A stretch of DNA of 13,819 bases from Candidatus Acidiferrales bacterium (GTDB taxonomy: Bacteria > Acidobacteriota > Terriglobia > Acidiferrales > UBA7541), in assembly GCA_955651735.1 (NCBI GenBank), contig CATPAM010000260.1:1-13819 (forward strand), given 5' to 3'. Positions within the stretch are counted from its first letter, which is position 1. Each line of letters starts with the position of its first letter. The notes under the pieces are model-generated. The model was not told the DNA's origin, ran no database searches, and saw nothing but the letters and a program-made list of their open reading frames with translations. Shown here piece after piece: positions 7,463 through 13,819 of the stretch. The position numbers and the translations under genes are program-made.

Positions 7463-8491
7463 ATGCCATCTGACACAGGATCGAAGCAAGCCAGGGAGAA
7501 AGTCATCGCACTGCTGACGGCCAGGGAAATTTTTGACCTCGTCCGGGACGACCTCGTTCTGGTGGAGCAGGAATTGACACGGCAAACCTCCGCTGCGTTC
7601 GAGCCGGTTTCCGAAATCACCAGCTATCTCCTTGGCGGCGGCGGCAAGCGTTTACGCCCGGCACTCCTGCTGCTTTCCGCGCGCTACGCCGGCCGGACCA
7701 ACAGCGAGGGCGCGATTCGCCTGGGCGCCGTGGTCGAGCTGCTGCACAGCGCCACGCTGATCCATGACGACGTGATCGACAGCGCCAACACGCGGCGCGG
7801 GCGGCCTTCGGCAAATTCGCGCTGGGGCAATCATCGCAGCGTGCTGGCGGGCGATTGGCTGTACATGCTGTCGTTTCAGATGGCGCTGGAGGAACGCAAC
7901 TTCCGCATCTTGGACATTCTGATCGACCTGACGCAAAAGATGGTGGAAGGCGAGCTGATTCAGCTCGAAAAGATCGGCCGCATCGACGTGACCGAGGAGG
8001 ACGCCCTGCGCCTGGCTACTTACAAGACGGCATGCTTATTCAGCGGCTGCGCGCGCTTGGGCGCGGTGCTCGGCGGCCTGGAATTGGCAGGTGAGGAGGC
8101 GCTCGCCGAATACGGCCGCTACGCGGGACTCGCGTTTCAGCTGGTGGATGATTTGCTTGACTTTACGGCGTCGGCCGAGCAGCTCGGCAAGCCGGTGCTC
8201 AGCGATTTGAAAGAGGGGAAGGTTACGCTGCCGCTGATTTACGCCATGGAGAATGGGCATTGCGATGCGCGGGAGTTGGTGGCGCGGGTGCTGGAGGAAA
8301 AGGAATTTGATTCCGTGCGGCCGGAGACGATTGTTGCGCTGGTGCAGGAATCCGGTGCGCTCGACCGGGCGCGGAATCTGGCGCATGACTATGCGGGGCG
8401 GGCGAAGGCTTGCCTGAACGGGCACGGCGATTCGGAGTATGCGCGGGCGCTGCGGACGTTGCCTGATTTTATTCTCGAACGCGAAAACTAG
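7463..8491 (+). CDS. Long-chain polyprenyl diphosphate synthase
   Basis: Adds isopentenyl diphosphate units to an allylic starter, probably giving the side chain of a quinone. The 342 residues include GGGGKRLRP at 58-66, the first Asp-rich motif HDDVID (D102, D103, D106) and the second motif LVDDLLD (D229, D230, D233), which bind diphosphate through Mg. The residues ahead of the first motif are small (Ala97, Thr98, in HSATLIHDD), as in IspB-type octaprenyl synthases, which favours a long-chain product rather than farnesyl or geranylgeranyl diphosphate. Chain length is an inference. The ATG was chosen as the first in-frame start after tatD; no good Shine-Dalgarno precedes it. The C-terminus LPDFILEREN is normal for the family, so the gene is complete and ends in TAG. 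A repeat-like stretch begins about 10 bp downstream. Confidence 0.93.
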   Translation: MPSDTGSKQAREKVIALLTAREIFDLVRDDLVLVEQELTRQTSAAFEPVSEITSYLLGGGGKRLRPALLLLSARYAGRTNSEGAIRLGAVVELLHSATLIHDDVIDSANTRRGRPSANSRWGNHRSVLAGDWLYMLSFQMALEERNFRILDILIDLTQKMVEGELIQLEKIGRIDVTEEDALRLATYKTACLFSGCARLGAVLGGLELAGEEALAEYGRYAGLAFQLVDDLLDFTASAEQLGKPVLSDLKEGKVTLPLIYAMENGHCDARELVARVLEEKEFDSVRPETIVALVQESGALDRARNLAHDYAGRAKACLNGHGDSEYARALRTLPDFILEREN

Positions 8492-8501
8492 AGGGGGAAA
8501 G

Positions 8502-8540
8502 AAAAGACAACGCAGAGACGCAGAGTACGCTGAGATTTGC
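8502..8540 (+). repeat. Second copy of the purine-rich ACGCAGAG-type repeat
   Basis: The plus strand reads ACGCAGAGACGCAGAG and then decays into similar units (TACGCTGAGATTTGCCGAG). It is of the same type as the segment at 1793-1857 inside argS, in the opposite orientation. It occupies the 82-bp gap between the prenyl synthase stop and the deacetylase ATG, in the place where a promoter or ribosome-binding site for the deacetylase might be expected. Confidence 0.6.
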
Positions 8541-8573
8541 CGAGCGGAGATTCAAGACGGATTCGCCACGCAG

Positions 8574-9509
8574 ATGTTGCCCTTCAAGGTTGTCTACCAC
8601 GAAAAATACGATTTGAATCTGGGGCCACATGTCTTTCCTTAGCAGAAATTCCGGTTGATTGCAGAAGCGCTGATTGCCGAGCGGATTGCCGCGCTTGAGG
8701 ATTTTGTGCAGCCGGAGGCTGCGACCGACGAAGACATCCTGCGCGTGCACACCCCGGAATGGGTGCGCAAACTAAGTACCGGCACGCTCACTGCCAGCGA
8801 AGTGATGCTGCTGGAAATTCCGTACTCACGCGAGCTTGTGGATGCCGTATGGCTGGCCGCGGGAGGATCCATTCTTGCCGCGCAACGCGCGCTGCGTGAC
8901 GGCTTCGGCGCAAATCTGGGCGGCGGATTTCATCACGCTTATCCGGACCACGGCGAAGGCTTCTGCGCGATTCACGACGTTGCGGTGGCGATCCGGCGAT
9001 TGCAGGCCGACGGAGCAATTCAAAAGGCGATCGTGGTCGATACCGACGTACACCACGGCAACGGCACGGCGGCTATTTTCGGTGGCGATGCTTCGGTGTT
9101 CACGATTTCCATCCACCAGGAGAACAACTACCCCGCGCAAAAGCCGCCCTCGAACATCGATCTACACATGATGGATCGCGTTGACGACGATGAATATCTC
9201 GGCGCGCTGCTGCCTGCCGTGCAGAAGGCGCTCGATGACTTTCGTCCTGAGCTTTTGTTTTATGTGGGGGGCGCGGACCCGTTCTGTGAGGATCAACTGG
9301 GCGGATTGTCACTGACAAAGAACGGATTGAAGGAGCGCGACCGCCGAGTATTTGAGGAAGCGCGCCGTCGCGGCATTCCCGTGGCAACCGCGCTGGCCGG
9401 CGGCTACGCCAGGCAGGTTGAAGACACGGTGCGCATTCATGTGAATACGATTTTGGCGGCGCGGGATGTGGCAGCGGAGTTTCCGATGAAAGCGCCTTCG
9501 CCGAAGTAG
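8574..9509 (+). pseudogene. Histone deacetylase (class IV-like) family gene interrupted by in-frame TAG
   Basis: Zinc-dependent deacetylase fold related to HDAC/AcuC/acetylpolyamine amidohydrolase. From the ATG at 8574 the frame reads MLPFKVVYHEKYDLNL and GPHVFP, then TAG at 8640-8642, then QKFRLIAEALIAE without a frame change. That is the normal family N-terminus (first strand plus HxFPxxKFRL) with one residue replaced by a stop. Counting the stop as residue 23, the total is 311 codons and the rest is intact: GGGFHHAYPDHGEGF with H120-H121, DTDVHHGNGT giving zinc ligands D158 and H160, GGADPF giving D235, and AGGYA with Tyr278. A one-base change (TCG or AAG to TAG) would explain it. Restart at TTG 8655 would lose the first strand and has no ribosome-binding site. 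Called a pseudogene because TAG is used as a real terminator here; readthrough or sequencing error are alternatives. Confidence 0.8.
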
Positions 9510-9520
9510 AACGCCAGAGC

Positions 9521-9557
9521 AGAGAAAAGCAGGTCCCTCACTTCGTTCGGTATGACA
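9521..9557. repeat. Candidate dispersed short repeat between convergent genes
   Basis: Contains GGTCCCTCACTTCGTTCGG followed by TATGACAAG. This resembles the CAGGTCCCTCGCTTCGCTCGGGATGAC type of stretch that I associate with many copies in acidobacterial intergenic regions; it cannot be tested within one window. It fills about half of the 84-bp space between the deacetylase and DUF4097 genes, where no terminator hairpin is evident. Confidence 0.35.
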
Positions 9558-9593
9558 AGCTGGTTGTGCGCGTGATCCTACGAGCTCTGTGAT

Positions 9594-10574
9594 TTACGAA
9601 GCGCGCAAGCGAATCTCACCGGAGACGGTATGGACTTCGATGCGGCCGCCGTTGCCGCTGCCGACGCGCGCGCGCAGGGAATGCTTGCCCTGTTCTTCCA
9701 CCACGACCGGAATGTCCGTCTTGATTTCGCCGGAAACGGCCTCAGCGGCCAGATGAAAATTCGCGTTCGCCGGAACGCCTAACAGCACGCTGCCCGAGGC
9801 GGTCTTGAGATCCCAATAGCTGCTTCCACCAGGATTCCCCTGCACGTTAACGCGGCCGGATGCCGCATGCGCCTTTACGTCGCTGGTGGCGCCTTCCACA
9901 TCGACCGAACCGCTGGCGGTGGAGGCATCGACGCGTCCGCCCGGCTTGGTGATTTGCGTGGAGCCGGAAAGCGCGCCGATGCGCACGTCACCTTTGATAT
10001 TGGAAACGGTGACGGTGCCGGAAGCGCTGTTCGCGCGGATGTCGTCGCCGATATTGTCTGCGCGAATCGAGCCGCTCAATGTGGAAAGCTGCGTTTGCCG
10101 CTCGACGTGGCTCACGCGAATGGAGCCGGACGCCGCTTCCGCCTTCACCGGGCCGCGTACATCCTGAATCGTTTGCGCGCCAGAGAGCAATGTAGATGCA
10201 ACTTCCGTATCGTGCGGAACTTCGATCACGTAAGAGATGCTGACGTTGCGCAGGTGGCGCATCTCTTCGCCAATATGAATCGTGCTGCCGCGCTGCTCGA
10301 CAGGTGGATTAGCGAGCAGTTCATTGAGGCGCTTCTCGGGGCTCTCGAATCCCATGCCGGAGGCGTGGGCGTCTGCGTGGACGTGTACTTTGCCGTCGGC
10401 GCTGCCGGTGATGGAAACGTCGCCGGAAGTGTTGGTGAGCTCTAGGCGAATCGGTCCACTAACGCCGAGCGTGCGGTCGAAGCTGCCGCTCACCGACGGT
10501 CCCATCGCGCAGCCCGCGCTCACCAATGCGACGAACAGGAAGCCTGCCAGGCCCGCGAAATTGCGATTTCTCAT
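9594..10574 (-). CDS. DUF4097-type beta-repeat lipoprotein
   Basis: A predicted exported protein of 326 residues; its biochemical role is unknown. The start is the ATG at 10574-10572, which has an excellent Shine-Dalgarno (GGAGG, 10583-10579) four bases upstream; an earlier in-frame start at 10691 would add 39 unrelated residues and lose the signal sequence. The N-terminus MRNRNFAGLAGFLFVALVSAGC has a basic, hydrophobic, lipobox-like layout with Cys22, though Ser rather than Leu stands at -3. The mature part contains ten SG-initiated beta repeats (SGDVSI, SGSIRV, SGSIRA, SGTVTV, SGSTQI, SGSVDV, SGRVNV, SGSVLL, SGEIKT, SGEIRL) about 20 residues apart, typical of the DUF4097/putative adhesin right-handed beta-helix. 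It lies 113 bp downstream of larE with its own leader elements, so it is probably transcribed at least partly on its own. Confidence 0.85.
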   Translation of the reverse strand: MRNRNFAGLAGFLFVALVSAGCAMGPSVSGSFDRTLGVSGPIRLELTNTSGDVSITGSADGKVHVHADAHASGMGFESPEKRLNELLANPPVEQRGSTIHIGEEMRHLRNVSISYVIEVPHDTEVASTLLSGAQTIQDVRGPVKAEAASGSIRVSHVERQTQLSTLSGSIRADNIGDDIRANSASGTVTVSNIKGDVRIGALSGSTQITKPGGRVDASTASGSVDVEGATSDVKAHAASGRVNVQGNPGGSSYWDLKTASGSVLLGVPANANFHLAAEAVSGEIKTDIPVVVEEQGKHSLRARVGSGNGGRIEVHTVSGEIRLRAS

Positions 10575-10578
10575 CGTT

Positions 10579-10583
10579 CCTCC
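10579..10583 (-). promoter_or_regulatory. Shine-Dalgarno deciding the DUF4097 start
   Basis: GGAGG on the minus strand, four bases before the ATG at 10574. It is the clearest ribosome-binding site in the window and fixes the start at the lipoprotein signal sequence. Confidence 0.85.
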
Positions 10584-10584
10584 A

Positions 10585-10616
10585 TGCAAGCGCAGGGCGA
10601 AAGCCGCGCGCTTGCA
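10585..10616 (-). promoter_or_regulatory. 5' leader hairpin abutting the DUF4097 ribosome-binding site
   Basis: Perfect 9-bp arms, TGCAAGCGC (10585-10593) and GCGCTTGCA (10608-10616), enclose a 14-base loop that contains a further GGC/GCC pairing with a 4-base loop. In the mRNA the stem ends one base before the GGAGG. It could limit or position ribosome access. No T-run follows on the minus strand, so it does not look like a terminator for larE. Confidence 0.5.
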
Positions 10617-10622
10617 GCTTCG

Positions 10623-10641
10623 GTCTAACACGTGTCTAACA
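10623..10641 (-). promoter_or_regulatory. Tandem 8-bp direct repeats in DUF4097 leader, possible operator
   Basis: Two exact copies of TGTTAGAC on the minus strand (10641-10634 and 10630-10623) are separated by 3 bp, an 11-bp period of about one helical turn. Such spacing is common for response-regulator or activator sites. No sigma70 boxes with good spacing were recognised next to it. Confidence 0.4.
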
Positions 10642-10687
10642 GAAGATACGCGAATGTGGGGAATTATGTTCCGAACGCGGTATGCGC

Positions 10688-11551
10688 TCAAGAGCGTTTC
10701 TGCTGCGGCAGCGTTTCGTTGAGCGAGCCCTGGCGATAGCCTTCGAGGTCCAGCGCGACATAGGCGAATCCCACGCGCTTGAGAGCCTGGGAGATAGCCG
10801 CGCTTGTTTCTTTCGAGAACGAGCGGTCCATTTCTTCGGGCGCGATTTCGACGCGCGCCAGCTTGTCGTGCAATCGCACACGGAATTGCCGGAAGCCGAG
10901 CTCACGCAGCGCGGCTTCGCCGCGCTCGATCAGCGTCAGGCGCTCGGGAGTGACTTCGGTGCCGTAGGGGATGCGGGAAGCGAGACAGGCCGAAGCGGGA
11001 CGGTCCCAGGTGGGCAAGCCGGCGCGCTGCGAGAGTTGACGAATTTCTGATTTACGCAGACCCGCATCGAGCAATGGGGCCAGCACGCGATGCTCTTTCG
11101 CAGCGCGATGACCGGGACGGAAATCGAGCGTGTCGTCGGCGTTAACGCCGTAAGCCGTTGCCGTGAAGCCGCGCTGCTGAGCAATCGCATCCAGCACCGA
11201 GAAGAGTTCGTCCTTGCAGTAAAAGCAGCGGTTTGCGGCGTTGGCGCGATAGGCGGGATTTTCCATCTCGTGGGTTTCGACGAACTCGTGATGGATGCCG
11301 AAGGCGCGCACGAATTCGTCAACGGCGGCGCGGTCATGTGCTGAAAAGCTTGGCGAAAGAGCGGTGACGGAAAGAGCGCGGTCGCCGAGCGCACGTTGCG
11401 CGGCCCAGGCCAAGTACGCGGAGTCGGCTCCGCCGGAGAGCGCAACGATCACAGAGCCGGCATCGGCAAGGCGCGCCAGGAGCGAAAGCTCCTTTTGTTC
11501 CGGTGAAACACCTGAGGTTTCAGCGGCGCGAATTGGAACGAACGCGGGCAT
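10688..11551 (-). CDS. larE: LarE, ATP-dependent sulfur transferase for nickel-pincer nucleotide
   Basis: A PP-loop enzyme that adenylates the carboxylates of pyridinium-3,5-biscarboxylic acid mononucleotide and replaces them with thiocarboxylates, the step before LarC. The start at ATG 11551 gives 287 residues, the normal LarE size; the frame is open further upstream but those residues are not LarE-like. SGGADS at 39-44 is the PP-loop; GVNADDTLDFRPGHRAA (135-151) and RPASACLASRIPYG (184-197) are family hallmarks. Cys109 and Cys112 (RCFYCKDELF) together with Cys189 form the three-cysteine set associated with [4Fe-4S]-dependent LarE, rather than the single-cysteine type that sacrifices its own sulfur. 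No convincing Shine-Dalgarno is seen. It is 64 bp downstream of the POTRA gene. larB and larA are absent from the window. Confidence 0.92.
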   Translation of the reverse strand: MPAFVPIRAAETSGVSPEQKELSLLARLADAGSVIVALSGGADSAYLAWAAQRALGDRALSVTALSPSFSAHDRAAVDEFVRAFGIHHEFVETHEMENPAYRANAANRCFYCKDELFSVLDAIAQQRGFTATAYGVNADDTLDFRPGHRAAKEHRVLAPLLDAGLRKSEIRQLSQRAGLPTWDRPASACLASRIPYGTEVTPERLTLIERGEAALRELGFRQFRVRLHDKLARVEIAPEEMDRSFSKETSAAISQALKRVGFAYVALDLEGYRQGSLNETLPQQKRS

Positions 11552-11615
11552 CGCTGGTAAGTATAACGCACTGCTGAGATAAATCGCGGGTTTACAAGGC
11601 TCGAGTTGGCGGCCA

Positions 11616-12932
11616 TTACTTGAAATCGAGGAGGACGTCGACCGTGCCCTTGGCTTCATCAGCCTGCAGCCAATGGCCCACTTCGTCGTAGTGAATAGGC
11701 AGATCCTTGAAAATGTCCGGCGAGTGTGCTTGCAGCTTGGTCAAAAATTCCTCGAATCTCACTTTGTCGAACAGCTGGCCCGGTGGAATCGGCCACGCTT
11801 CGCGCAGATGTCTTTCGGCATTCATGGACAACCCGGTGATTATCATCGAGCCGAAGCGGAACGGCTTTCCTTCATCGATGCGCACGCTGTACGCAATGGT
11901 GTGTGCGGCATCGTCGTAGGCCGCAGTCGGGTCGACTTTTGCCTGCATGTAGCCGCGGCGTCCGTATTCTTCGCGGACGCGATCCCAGCCGGCTTCGATA
12001 GCCATGCCGTCGGCGACCTCGCCGGTTTTCAAGCCGACGCTGTTGGTCAGCGTGATGGTCGACAGTAGATTATTGCCGCTCCATTCCACACCCTTCCAGT
12101 GATATACCGCGCCGGGGCTGACCGGCACGAAGACTGGAATTTGCTCGGGCAACTTTTTATTTGGGTTTCCGGTCAGGCGCACTTCCGGCGGGCCAAGTTT
12201 CGCGCGTAGAAATCCCTTCTGTAAGAAGGTTGGCCGGATCTGTTCGGTCAAGAACATGTCGATGGACATTCGTGAATACGGCTTGCCGAGCAATTCAGGA
12301 AGCTGCTGGCGAACGGTTGGCGAGGAATCGAGCGCGGGATCGCTGAACTCTACTCCAGCGATGTGCAGGGCCTCCGCATTGATGCGGAATAGCTGCACGC
12401 TGCCGTCGCCGATAGGATTTGCTGCAACCTGGTGCTCGACGACGGCATGCAGCCCATGAGTCACGAGAAATTGCCCCACGGCTTCGGCAGCCAGGTCAAC
12501 CACGGCGCCCGCTTCCGGGAGGGCGCCGTCGTAAAAGGGCAGCTTGGCGCGAATGGCGTCGTTGAGCTCGCTATCGGCAAACCACGGCAGGTTGTCAAAG
12601 TAAGCTGGAACGCGCGGCGCTTCTTCCACGTGGAAGGTCACCAGCAGGCCGTCGGTGCGGGACTGAAAGTTGTATCGCACCTTGGCGAAGAGGCAGCTCT
12701 GCACCAATTTGTCTGCGGCTCCTTGGAAATCGTCTTTTCCGACCTGCGCGCCGGTTTGCAATCCGGTCAGGGCGACAACCTGCGGTTCGGGCAGGGACTT
12801 CAGGCCGTCCGCATGAATTTCACGCAGTGGTGCGGTTGCGGCCGGGGCGGTTGCGACGGGAGAAGTTTGCGCCCAAGCAGAGAATGCGGAGGCAGCCGCG
12901 AGAAACATCGCGATCGAGTTACGCAGGCGCAT
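11616..12932 (-). CDS. Exported POTRA-domain protein lacking a beta-barrel
   Basis: A predicted periplasmic protein of 438 residues. The N-terminus MRLRNSIAMFLAAASAFS has a basic start and hydrophobic core, and the AWA motif at 19-21 is a good signal peptidase I site before Gln22. The mature region reads as about five consecutive units resembling POTRA / surface-antigen repeats: roughly 36-104, 106-188, 189-275, 280-360 and 362-438. Each has a strand-helix-helix-strand-strand order with motifs such as LQKGFLRAKLGPPEV and YGRRGYMQAKVDP. BamA and TamA proteins follow such units with a C-terminal outer-membrane barrel; here the frame simply stops after VDVLLDFK and larE begins 64 bp later. It could be an accessory to an assembly machine encoded elsewhere or a relic of a BamA-like gene. 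Domain borders are estimates; family assignment is fairly sure, function is not. Confidence 0.75.
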   Translation of the reverse strand: MRLRNSIAMFLAAASAFSAWAQTSPVATAPAATAPLREIHADGLKSLPEPQVVALTGLQTGAQVGKDDFQGAADKLVQSCLFAKVRYNFQSRTDGLLVTFHVEEAPRVPAYFDNLPWFADSELNDAIRAKLPFYDGALPEAGAVVDLAAEAVGQFLVTHGLHAVVEHQVAANPIGDGSVQLFRINAEALHIAGVEFSDPALDSSPTVRQQLPELLGKPYSRMSIDMFLTEQIRPTFLQKGFLRAKLGPPEVRLTGNPNKKLPEQIPVFVPVSPGAVYHWKGVEWSGNNLLSTITLTNSVGLKTGEVADGMAIEAGWDRVREEYGRRGYMQAKVDPTAAYDDAAHTIAYSVRIDEGKPFRFGSMIITGLSMNAERHLREAWPIPPGQLFDKVRFEEFLTKLQAHSPDIFKDLPIHYDEVGHWLQADEAKGTVDVLLDFK

Positions 12933-12990
12933 GGGGCTAGTCTACCGAAAAAGCTTTTTGCCTGCTGGAAGCTGCGCCCCTACGGGGACC

Positions 12991-13819
12991 TTATTCCACC
13001 GTGACAGATTTCGCCAGGTTGCGGGGCTGGTCCACGTCGCAGCCGCGGCGCACAGCGATGTGATACGCCAGGAGCTGCAGGGGAATGATCTCGAGCATGG
13101 GCACGAGCAGCTCAGGGGCTGGGGGAATCTCAATGACATGGTTCGACGATTCTCGAGCAAGATGATCGCCCGTGGTCACAATGGAAATCACGATTCCATC
13201 GCGAGCGCGCACTTCCTGGATGTTGGAGACACTTTTCTCATAGCGCGTGACGGAATCCGGATCGTTTTTGTCGTGAGTCGCGAGCACCACCACGGGAAGA
13301 TTCTCGTCGATCAGCGCGTTCGGCCCGTGCTTCATCTCGCCGGCGGGATAGCCCTCCGCATGAATGTAGGAAATTTCCTTGAGCTTCAGCGCGCCTTCCA
13401 GGGCGATGGGGTAGTGAATGCCGCGGCCGAGGTAGAGGAAGTCCGTGTTGCGGAAGAATTGCCGTGCCAGCGTCTCGTACACGCCGGTTTCGTCACCTTG
13501 CAGCACCATCTCGATCTTGTGCGGGATGCGCGTAAATTCCTGGAGCAAATGCTTGGCCGCATCGCCGGTCATCTTCCCGCGCACTTGGCCGAGGTGCGTG
13601 GCGAGCAGGAGCAGCGCGGTGAGCTGCGCAGTAAATGCTTTGGTGGAAGCGACGCCGATTTCCGGTCCGGCGTGCGTCGGAATCGTGCCATTGGCTTCGC
13701 GCGTAATCATCGAGCCGATCACATTGCAGATCGCCAGAGACGGGGAGCCTTTCGATTTCGCTTCGCGCTGGGCTGCTAAAGTGTCGGCGGTTTCGCCGGA
13801 TTGGCTGATGCACACGGTC
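12991..13819 (-). CDS. glmS: Glutamine-fructose-6-phosphate aminotransferase, C-terminal part (cut by window)
   Basis: Makes glucosamine-6-phosphate from fructose-6-phosphate and glutamine, the first step toward UDP-GlcNAc for peptidoglycan and lipopolysaccharide. Only the isomerase half is present; the glutaminase domain lies beyond the right edge. Visible hallmarks are SQSGETADT of the first SIS domain, [12 protein letters not shown], then the second SIS domain with [18 protein letters not shown], the signature [17 protein letters not shown] and the invariant C-terminus [10 protein letters not shown]. The frame is open through the last base, so the GTG at 13815 is not the start. The gene ends 58 bp before the POTRA gene start; the gap holds CCCCtacGGGG and an AAAAAGCTTTTT palindrome but no convincing terminator, so readthrough into the POTRA gene is possible. 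Confidence 0.97.
   Translation of the reverse strand, partial: TVCISQSGETADTLAAQREAKSKGSPSLAICNVIGSMITREANGTIPTHAGPEIGVASTKAFTAQLTALLLLATHLGQVRGKMTGDAAKHLLQEFTRIPHKIEMVLQGDETGVYETLARQFFRNTDFLYLGRGIHYPIALEGALKLKEISYIHAEGYPAGEMKHGPNALIDENLPVVVLATHDKNDPDSVTRYEKSVSNIQEVRARDGIVISIVTTGDHLARESSNHVIEIPPAPELLVPMLEIIPLQLLAYHIAVRRGCDVDQPRNLAKSVTVE

Noticed and set aside
8640..8642. TAG read as pyrrolysine or a reassigned sense codon
   Set aside because: TAG ends the prenyl synthase at its family-typical C-terminus and also ends the deacetylase frame, so it works as a stop here. Nonsense mutation or sequence error is simpler.
8655..9509. Deacetylase as a normal 284-residue gene starting at TTG 8655
   Set aside because: The family N-terminal strand is plainly encoded in the same frame just upstream of the TAG, and no ribosome-binding site precedes the TTG.
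11560..11565. TATACT on the minus strand as a leaderless larE promoter
   Set aside because: The -10 match is good and sits about 8 nt before the ATG, but there is no -35 box at 16-18 bp spacing, so support is too thin to list.
12948..12959. AAAAAGCTTTTT palindrome as a regulatory site
   Set aside because: A self-complementary A/T stretch of 12 bp near the POTRA gene start; no further context supports a function.
12977..12987. CCCCtacGGGG stem after glmS as a terminator
   Set aside because: Only four pairs with a 3-base loop and no T-run follows on the minus strand.

Overview
The window is ordinary bacterial chromosome, densely coded and of moderately high G+C. The ArgS and MetRS variants, a DUF4097 lipoprotein, a periplasmic POTRA protein and several dispersed short repeats suggest an Acidobacteriota (Terriglobia-like) genome. 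That assignment is inference from family resemblance, not a database match.

Layout. The left edge cuts an agmatinase/arginase-family gene (+). It converges, across 11 bp, with argS (-). A 463-bp divergent intergenic region follows, holding a good sigma70-type promoter for each flanking gene. From it a plus-strand run reads larC, metG, tatD and a long-chain polyprenyl diphosphate synthase, with gaps of 21-56 bp. A class IV-like histone deacetylase gene comes next and is broken by an in-frame TAG codon. The right part is all minus strand. In transcription order it reads glmS (cut by the right edge), a signal-peptide protein with several POTRA-like units and no beta-barrel, larE, and a DUF4097 lipoprotein.

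How the genes relate. larC and larE supply two of the three steps that make the nickel-pincer nucleotide cofactor of lactate racemase-type enzymes. They lie in opposite orientation about 6 kb apart, with no larB or larA in view. The rest is housekeeping: aminoacyl-tRNA synthesis (argS, metG), TatD-type nuclease, isoprenoid chain building, amino-sugar synthesis (glmS) and envelope proteins.

Most notable observations: (1) argS carries two separate in-frame repeat-like insertions, one palindromic and one of an ACGCAGAG-type purine-rich repeat; a second copy of the latter lies just upstream of the deacetylase gene; (2) the deacetylase has an amber codon at codon 23 although every catalytic motif is present; (3) the POTRA-only protein; (4) a 26-bp perfect palindrome inside larC; (5) a structured leader before the DUF4097 gene, with tandem 8-bp direct repeats and a 9-bp-stem hairpin abutting the Shine-Dalgarno. 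I see no CRISPR array, tRNA, rRNA, IS element or phage gene.
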